64,000 nt of DNA. Origin: Eledone cirrhosa (taxonomy: Eukaryota; Mollusca; Cephalopoda; Octopoda; Eledonidae). The stretch spans positions 189,587,853-189,651,852 of the forward strand of contig OZ024743.1 in the NCBI GenBank assembly GCA_964016885.1, given 5' to 3'. The position numbers and the translations under genes were made by a program. Within the stretch, counting starts at the first letter, position 1. The number at the start of each line of letters is the position of its first letter. Of this stretch, positions 57,060 to 64,000 are shown in pieces. Under the pieces are notes generated by a model. It worked only from the letters and a program-made list of their open reading frames with translations. It searched no databases and was not told where the DNA came from.

Positions 57060-57280
57060 CTGACACAATGGAGTGTATCTGAATGAGATGTGGTTCATTG
57101 ATAAGTCTAAAGGCACAATAACTGACTTGGTTTGTAAAACACCATCAAACCCATACTCTTGTGCCACATGATTTGGGGGTTTAGTGCCAATGTGTGGCAA
57201 CTTGGGAAAGTATCTTCTATTATTACCTTGGGTTGACCAATGCCTTGTGAGTGAAATTTGGTAGTTGGACTGCTCTGTGG
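57060..57280 (+). mobile_element. SINE fragment, 'GTGTGGCAACTTGGGAAAGT' type
   Basis: GTGTGGCAACTTGGGAAAGT, ATCTTCTATTATTACCTTGG, GTTGACCAATGCCTTGTGAG and TGAAATTTGGTAGTTGGAC form a recognisable SINE body. Related to 7745-7890. The part before 57180 is less certain. The minus-strand frames here (57027-57512) are shadows. Confidence 0.65.
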
Positions 57281-58729
57281 GAGGAGATTTAGCAACTCCT
57301 TTCAGCATCAACAGTATTGATGGCTCTGTCATCATGTCAGCATATGTTACAGTAGTGAAACAAGTAGCAGTGATAGTAATGAAAACACCATGTAAATGGA
57401 TGTGTATGTGTATATATATATATATATGTGGGTGTGTGCACCATCTAGTGGATCCCAGCAGAAGCAGGGAGGTATAACTGCCTATATGTATTTTAAACTT
57501 AATGGTTCTCATCAGAACAGTGCTTCTTCCTTGCTACCCTCTACCATTAAGTTCGAAACAACAGACAAACTGCCTTTGTCACTTGAATAAGTTCTATATG
57601 AGTACACAATTTACATAGTAAAAAGCTTGCTTACAAAACTAGCACATATCTTAAACTAAGTCCTCGAGATAATATGTGAGCTTTAAATGATTAATATTCA
57701 AGAAGTAGTAGTTTATTATGAAGTTGTTGTATGCCTCCTTCTCTAATATATTTAAGCTACTCTTGATATGCTTAACTATATACCAACTTTGTCTAAAAGC
57801 ACTGTATTCTACTCATCTTTCCTTGTTTCTTACTTCATTTATATCTTGTTTTGTGATGTTTCGACTAAATACTTAAATTAATGCTGACTACTGAGAACTT
57901 CTTTGCCTTGAAAGGATTTTCTTAGTGTTCTTCCTCCTAGCCAGCCAATAATTAAAACTGTATACAGAATTTTTCTATGCAAATTATCTGTATCACATTC
58001 AAAGATGTTATGAAATATTTAGGGACCCTGCAAGCTTCAGTCTATGTTTGTAACATTCTTATTTCTTTTCTCTTCCCAAAGTGAAAAGACTGAGATTGAA
58101 GAATATTAGATTAAGTGGTTATATATTTCGACTAATTATATAAACCCCATAAATAAAGTAACTTGATATCTTAGAGACGTTACAAAGTAATAAAAAAATG
58201 TTTCATAATCAAAATTAAGTTAAATGTATCTTGATGTATACTTTTAATCATATCATTTGATACGATAAAATGAATAAAAGCTAGAATTTATCTGATTAGT
58301 TTATTTCCTGGTTCTGGAAATTCTTCCAGTGATTTTAAGAATACTAAATCTCTAGGGATACTAACAATCGGTCATTGTTAAACCAAAATCTGATGCCAAT
58401 GATGAGAATGAAATAATTCATAGAACTTTCAAATGCAATACAAGTGACAAATAATAAACAGCACTTTGTGAAAGTGATTAATATATTGCAAGTATATTTG
58501 TTTGAAAACACAATATTGTTTCCATGCTGGAGTGCTAATACCAATTCCCCAGCCATTCCTGTAGATGCTGGGTGATTAATGATATTTGATAGTCAAACCG
58601 CAATTTAATATATCTCACAAGATGAATACAGATTGCTCTGTGAATTAAACCTGAATTACTTTGAAGTGAAACATACTAAACAGATATTCCAAGTTCTATA
58701 AAGAGAAGATGGAGAAGGAGATTTAGAAT
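57281..58729. other. Non-coding; short hairpin at 57494-57552
   Basis: AT-rich. An 11-bp inverted repeat, AACTTAATGGT and its complement, is separated by about 37 bp. No coding signature. Confidence 0.45.
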
Positions 58730-59318
58730 GAGAAGCATGTAGTGTCTTCACCATATATATATTATATTACTATGTGTGTATAGTTCCACATATACCTTGA
58801 GAAGTATGTAGTGTCTTCACCATATATATATTATATTACTATGTGTGTATAGTTCCACATATACCTTGAGAAGCATGTAGTGTCTTCACCATATATATAT
58901 TATATTACTATCTGTGTATAGTTCCACATATACCTTGAGAAGCATGTAGTGTCTTCACCATATATATATTATATTACTATGTGTGTATAGTTCCACATAT
59001 ACCTTGAGAAGCATGTAGTGTCTTCACCATATATATATTATATTACTATGTGTGTATAGTTCCACATATACCTTGAGAAGCATGTAGTGTCTTCACCATA
59101 TATATATTATATTACTATGTGTGTATAGTTCCACATATACCTTGAGAAGCATGTAGTGTCTTCACCATATATATATTATATTACTATGTGTGTGTATAGT
59201 TCCACATATACCTTGAGAAGTATGTAGTGTCTTCACCATATATATATTATATTACTATGTGTGTATAGTTCCACCATATATATATTATATTACTATGTGT
59301 GTATAGTTCCACATATAC
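58730..59318. repeat. 69-bp tandem array, about 8.6 copies
   Basis: The unit starts GAGAAGCATGTAGTGTCTTC, continues ACCATATATATATTATATTA and ends ATAGTTCCACATATACCTT. Starts at 58730, 58799, 58868, 58937, 59006, 59075, 59144 and 59215, then a shortened final unit. Variants are few: GAAGT for GAAGC in two units, CTATCTG in one, and a 2-bp TG insertion in the seventh. Confidence 0.97.
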
Positions 59319-60212
59319 CTATATTTGATTCAAATAATATTTAGCTGATGTGTGAGCAATGCACTAAACTAAATTCTTTTAAGTTTAGTAAAACTGAAGT
59401 AGTTGTGAAACTAAACTGGTCAGATGTTTTAGTTAGTAGTGACTGTAATTGCCATTTTATATTCAAAATGTTCTTGTTGATTCATGAAATACAATTTGAT
59501 TAAAACTGTTCAAGTCCTCCAGACAAGGTCCTCACCACACACACATGAACATATATAGGTATGTTTTTAAACGTGTTAGAATATATAAACAAATACAGAA
59601 GAGAGCATCTGGTGCATACTTCTTTATTCACGAGGTATATGATGAACAATTCTGTAGTTACTCCAAATGGTACACACATATGCATGCACACACAAGCTGT
59701 GCATGGTAGGTTGGTTGGTGACTAAACTGGCAACCCCACCAATATTGTGAGGAATGTAATTTGGGACACCCTGCAGGATGAAAAACAAAATCTGTCAAAG
59801 GGCGGAGGAACTCAAGAGAATCAACAGCCATCTAATATTTTTTTCTTATTTTTTTGTGGAGCAAGAGACTCCTGGTCTTCATTATGACATCTCTCTAGGA
59901 GAAGGTCACTCTGATATAAAACCTGTGACTCATTTACATTCAATGATGTAGACCAAGTTCTACTTTTTGGGTAAATGTATTCGATGTTCAGAGAGTGGGA
60001 TTGGCCCCGTGCAAAGCCTTTCCTCACTTAAAAAAGCTTCAAGCACAGGCATCGCTTGATATGTGACATTTTTTGTGATGCATGGTATTGGTGGCCATAG
60101 GCAAGTCTCTAAAAAGCCACGTCCATGATGCTCATGCTTAATTATCATGTGATGACATTACTCGAGATCGTGTTGCAGCCATCATATATACATTATACAT
60201 ATACATACATCA
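59319..60212. other. Non-coding, nothing recognised
   Basis: No SINE core or LINE tail. Frames at 59821-60148 (minus) show no domain. Confidence 0.4.
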
Positions 60213-60475
60213 TCATCATCACTGTTTTACATACATTCTTCCACACTAGCATGGGTTAGATGGGTCGTTCCATCATGAGCAGTCGGCTGGCCTTGTCTTG
60301 CTCATACAGGAACTGATTCTGGCTTGATTTCTACAGCTGGATGCCCTTCCTAACACCAACCTCATTTACAGTGAGTGCTGAGTGCTTTTTTTCTGTGGTG
60401 CCTGCATGACCACTTTACAGTGTGGGCTGGGTGCTTTTTTGCAGTGGGAGGGGTGGGGGCATATTGTCTATATAG
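60213..60475 (-). mobile_element. LINE/SINE 3' tail, minus strand
   Basis: (ATC)n, GTTTTACATACATTCTTCCA, CACTAGCATGGGTTAGATGG, GGAACTGATTCTGGCTTGAT, GGATGCCCTTCCTAACACCA and TTTACAGTGTGGGCTGGGTG: a complete LINE-type 3' UTR end in reverse orientation. Ends near GGGGCATATTGTCTATATAG. It is complementary to the tail of the SINE that follows. Confidence 0.85.
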
Positions 60476-60502
60476 GCAACGAATTGGCAGAGTCATTAAG
60501 GA

Positions 60503-60902
60503 GGCACATGGCTTAGTGGTTAGAGCATTGACCTTGCAATCGAAAGGTTGTGAGTACAATTCTCAGACCGGGTGATGTGTTGTGTCCTTGAGCAAGACAC
60601 TTTATTTCACATTGCTCCAGTTTACTCAGCTGTAGAAATGAGATGATAGGGATTGGGGTCCATATCATTCCACTGTAAAGTGGTCATGGAGGTGCCACGG
60701 AAAAATAAGCACCCATCCGACACTGTAAAGTGGCCGTGTAGGTGCCACGGCAAAAAACCACCCAGCACTCACTGTAAACGAGGTTGGTGTTAGGAAGGGC
60801 ATCCAGCTGTAGAAATCAAGCCAGAATCAGTTCCCGTCCCACCCTTTCAAACAGGGAAAAAGCGGACGTAAAATGAAATGATGATGATGATGATGATGAT
60901 GA
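60503..60902 (+). mobile_element. Full-length tRNA-derived SINE with LINE-type tail
   Basis: Head GGCACATGGCTTAGTGGTTA (A box), GACCTTGCAATCGAAAGG and GTGAGTACAATTCTCAGACC (B box), then GTGTCCTTGAGCAAGACACT and GATAGGGATTGGGGTCCATA. Next come two modules (AAAGTGGTCATGGAGGTGCC and AAAGTGGCCGTGTAGGTGCC), GTTGGTGTTAGGAAGGGCAT, AAAAAGCGGACGTAAAATG and (GAT)n. Intact order from head to tail. It has one tail module more than the 30.4 kb copy. Presumed Pol III transcript. Confidence 0.93.
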
Positions 60903-61145
60903 TTAAGATTTTCGATAGAATGCTTTACTGTATTTGTCCCATCTCATTGCACCCTCTGTGTTCAATTCCCACAGTGTATCGATTTTGCCTTTCATCCTTT
61001 CGAGGTCAATAAAAAAATACCAGTCCTGTACTAGGGTCGATTCTTCCTCTATAGAAAAAAATGGCTGTGTACAGGCATGGAGAGGGTTGGGCTCCACCAG
61101 GTTTAAATATGCCCTACACCTGCCAGGTAAAGGATCATTATCCTT
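60903..61145 (+). mobile_element. SINE (core type), diverged head
   Basis: TGTGTTCAATTCCCACAGTG, ATCGATTTTGCCTTTCATCC, TTTCGAGGTCAATAAAAAAA, CCTGTACTAGGGTCGATTCT. The final part (AGAGGGTTGGGCTCCACCAG) differs from other copies. A (TA)n tail follows. Confidence 0.7.
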
Positions 61146-61341
61146 ATATATATATATATAATAATAATAATAGGGTTAAAGTATCGTAGGAGAGGATGAA
61201 GCTGAGAGATACAAAGAGGTGCGATACAGAATACTAAATGCTAATAGCCGAAGCGTAGTGTGCTCGATGCTTGGATTAACAGGGTTAAATATTAGAGAAG
61301 GTTAATATTTTACATAAGGTTTAAGCAGAGCTGGAATAAGG

Positions 61342-61484
61342 AAATGAATGAGTGTCTAAAGAGTTACAAGCCGTTAAAACATTTCTTTATATAGCTCTTA
61401 AACGTGTTTCACCCAGAAACACTTGTAAGAGCTATATAAAGAAATGTTTTAACGGCTTGTAACTCTTTAGACACTCATTCATTT
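61342..61484. repeat. Near-perfect palindrome, 69-bp arms, 5-nt loop
   Basis: The left arm 61342-61410 contains GAGTGTCTAAAGAGTTACAA, GCCGTTAAAACATTTCTTTA and TATAGCTCTTAAACGTGTTT. The right arm 61416-61484 is its reverse complement with two mismatches near the loop (ACCCA). The best foldback structure in the window. No ORF or TSD recognised. A (TA)n tract follows. Confidence 0.97.
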
Positions 61485-61514
61485 GCTTATATATATATAT
61501 ATGTGTGTGTATGT

Positions 61515-62995
61515 GTCATCTCTTCTGTGAGTTTCATTTGAAATCAGCTCTCACCATCACCATCTAGGTCTTGTTTGGCCTACCTCTACTGCAGCATGTC
61601 ATCACTGGGAGTTTCTGGCAATTCTTCACCCACCGATCTTCATCCATGCACAGCACATGTTCATACCAATGCAGTCTCTTCTCTTGCACACTGTATCTTA
61701 TACCCAGTTACTCTCTCAGTTCATCCATGCTTTGTCAAACTTACAGATTCATATGGCACATCCAACAAAGCATGCTTGCCTCGTTTCTCTCGTCTTCACA
61801 TGTACCCTGCATTTACTGCCCATGTCTCACTGCATTATAATGCAGCATTGCACTTCGCACTCAGGCATCATACAGTCAACCTTTCATTCATAGGGAGAAC
61901 CTTTTGCTGCTAACAGAGGCTGCATTCCCCTAAACATCTTACACTCTGTCCTTATTCTAGCTACTATGTTTTTGGAGGACCTTCCTCTACTGCTAACTAT
62001 ATCACCTAACAGAAGCTATCAACCATTTCTCTGGATGCCTCATAAGATTAGAAAAGGTTTATATCATTTTTTTTATTTCCTTATTATTTTTGGCACTCTT
62101 ACAATCAATTGACCTGGAACATCTACTACATATAAAGTCTTATAAACTTACAATGTTCCTCTAGGTCATATATGTCTAACTCCTCTTCCTTCTCATATGC
62201 CTAATGTAAAGCTTTCCTAAACCTATACTTAACAGAAAGGTCCTTTAGCCTCCAAACTCTCTCCCTCCAGATTTTCCTGTGTTTCCTGTTTTACCTTAAG
62301 CTTATTCTGATGTTGCTAATAAATTCATATTGGGCAGAGCATTATTCTCTGTGGAATGTCTTAACATTTTTAACTATCTGTCTATCTTGTTTTCTAAAAA
62401 GTTAAAAGTTAATGTGGCCCATGTGTTCACCTGACTTGTAGCTGATCAGGTGACTGGCCAGCTTTCTGATGTTTAAATCATTTGCATCACAGAATTCCAG
62501 GAGTCTCATTCCCTCTTCATTTCTTGAGCCATAGCCATAGCCATTGCCACTGTGTATACTGGTGTTTCCATACCTGTGCAGTCCAACATACCCATTAAAG
62601 CTACCCGCTAGAATGATAAGGTCTCGCTCATCAGTAACTGTTGTTGTTTGCAAAAAGTTGTTAATAAAAGTAGTCCTTTTACTCCTTACTTAGTCCTGCT
62701 TATGGTGCATAGCTAGAGATAATTGTTGTCATTCTATTGCCTATGGCTATTTGATAATTTTGGTGCTTACTCTACTTTGATTACATTATCCATCAACTTC
62801 TCAGTTAGTAGAATGACTACTCCACCTTTGTTACCTACACAGAAGAGTTTGTATCTACATTGATTGTCTGTGAGAAGACTTGAGAAGTGCCTCGCCATCT
62901 TACCTCCTAAACACAGCACATATCCACTAGTTGCCTCATAAGCAAATCCACAATTTCACCTGATCAACCTTTCAGTGTGCATGCATTTAGTGTAG
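61515..62995 (-). mobile_element. PHD-finger LINE with intact 5' endonuclease start and internal deletion
   Basis: Read on the minus strand from about 62990: a 5' endonuclease start resembling TLNACTLKG-stop-SGEIVDLL, LVDMCCV-stop-EVRWRGTS and YKLFCVGNKGG, then AGSFNGYVG (Asp of GDFN lost to Ser), NEEGMRLLEFCDANDLNI and LISYKSGEHMGHINF. The post-endonuclease linker reaches about 62215. The RT core and most of the finger are missing (junction about 62150-62215), and the copy resumes at the last finger Cys pair and the C-terminal region (mirrored at 61570-61913) to about 61515. It shows how the endonuclease of this family begins, a part missing from the 17-20 kb copy. Many stops; dead. Confidence 0.8.
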
Positions 62996-63242
62996 CAGCT
63001 CTGAGATAATGAATTATATATATGGATATTGAATTTCTCATACCAGAAGGCCCAGTAATATTAAATATGAGACATCCAATATTAACATGTTAACTTTATG
63101 CTTTAGTAATTTGTTGATACAGCTTACACCAGTATGAACAGATTTAATCTCCATATACTGGTTATTCTGTCGGTAGTTTAGTATTTCTGTTAAAATATGC
63201 TGACTGACACTTCGACTTTAGTCAGTTGTTTTTCTTGATAAG

Positions 63243-63400
63243 ATTATGTAGATAAAAAGGGTGGGGATGGTGAGAGCTGACCTCAGATCGCTGAAGTTCA
63301 CAGGAAAGATGACGAGGGACCATGACAAAGGGAGAGATGCTGAAGAGGACCTGTCCCACCCTTATAAGCAGGACGTAAAATTATAATGATGATGATCAAT
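63243..63400 (+). mobile_element. LINE 3' end stub
   Basis: GTGAGAGCTGACCTCAGATC, GCTGAAGTTCACAGGAAAGA, GACCATGACAAAGGGAGAGA, CCTGTCCCACCCTTATAAGC and AGGACGTAAAATTATAATGA + (GAT)n. It matches the last ~150 bp of the 1.0-1.55 kb LINE. Too short to retain coding sequence. Confidence 0.8.
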
Positions 63401-63439
63401 CAATTCAAAAACATATATTTTCGATAATTGTTTTGATTA

Positions 63440-63473
<34 letters not shown>

Positions 63474-64000
63474 CAATTGACCATAATTAACGTTGAAATA
63501 ATAGTATTATTGATATAATAAACACAATTATTATTCTATGTTCCTTGTTGTGGTATTTAATAAAGTGTGCACGTCTTCCCCCATATTTTCTTCTTTATTA
63601 TTCCACTTTTTTTTCTTTATTTTCCCTACCTACTTTTATCTATACGATTATTATTTGTTACATAGTGTATAACTTTATCCAACCCCACATATATTGTATT
63701 CCCTACCTTGATAACATTTGTTGTATATATGTACAAGCACTTGTAGCTAAATTTTTTGAAATACCACATATAATTGTTCCTAACAAATTCAAGAAAATAA
63801 CACCTTTCATTAAAATAGGCCCTCATTTAATAAAGATAAATGAATGTATGTCTTGAAGAAACTCTCTTACTCCAGAACCCATTGTTATGGACTGTGACTG
63901 AATGATCAAGTCTTCTCCATAGTATTTTCTTCTTTTGTCTTGTGAAAAAATCTATAGCAAAACAGTGGCTGGCATTCCATTTGCTATGCTGTGTGTGAGG
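63401..64000. other. Non-coding with (TA)n
   Basis: TA tract at 63443-63471. The frame at 63545-63856 is AT-driven with no domain. Confidence 0.45.

Noticed and set aside
57494..57552. Hairpin with CTGATGAG on the minus strand
   Set aside because: No GAAA at the required position; the inverted repeat alone does not make a ribozyme.

Overview
This is non-coding, repeat-dominated DNA from an animal genome, most likely a cephalopod mollusc (octopus-like). The assignment rests on recurring dispersed elements I associate with cephalopods: tRNA-derived SINEs carrying the phrase TTTGCCTTTCATCCTT, a retroposon tail carrying GGAAGGGCATCCAGCTGTAG and ending in (TGA)n, and abundant (TA)n, (TG)n and (GAT)n microsatellites in AT-rich DNA. 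I see no convincing host gene, exon, tRNA gene or other functional RNA gene. The window is probably intergenic or intronic.

Nearly all recognisable coding sequence belongs to decayed retrotransposons. The dominant one is a non-LTR retrotransposon (LINE) family with an AP-type endonuclease, a reverse transcriptase, a PHD-finger-like Cys4-His-Cys3 module and a conserved C-terminal region. Its copies lie at 1.0-1.55 (+), 17.43-20.66 (-, most complete), 20.67-21.65 (+), 23.39-24.66 (+), 29.06-30.36 (+), 31.66-32.54 (+), 36.48-37.68 (-), 40.75-41.65 (+), 46.43-48.04 (+, longest open frame in RT) and 61.5-63.0 kb (-, internally deleted), plus many tail-only remnants. A second, GC-rich LINE lineage is at 11.1-12.8 kb. 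A third is a relic at 50.6-51.3 kb, and a degenerate endonuclease relic lies at 7.9-8.5 kb. A Penelope-like GIY-YIG C-terminal relic sits at 38.2-38.6 kb on the minus strand.

SINEs of several tRNA-derived types are scattered between the LINEs. The type at 0.1, 30.4 and 60.5 kb ends in the same 3' tail as the PHD-finger LINEs, which suggests those LINEs mobilise it. Insertions frequently abut (TA)n tracts.

The rest is structured repeat DNA. It includes a 30-bp degenerate satellite joined to an inverted array (9.55-10.35 kb), a perfect 20-bp minisatellite (35.28-35.83 kb), a 69-bp tandem array (58.73-59.32 kb), a 124-bp partial triplication (48.59-48.93 kb), two ~426-bp-period direct repeats (40.1 and 55.8 kb), and several long near-perfect palindromes (61.34-61.48, 56.32-56.46, 43.42-43.46 and the 34.4-35.0 kb cluster). 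If transcribed, the palindromes and facing SINE/LINE tails would form long double-stranded RNA. That would make them plausible ADAR substrates in an animal group known for heavy A-to-I editing.
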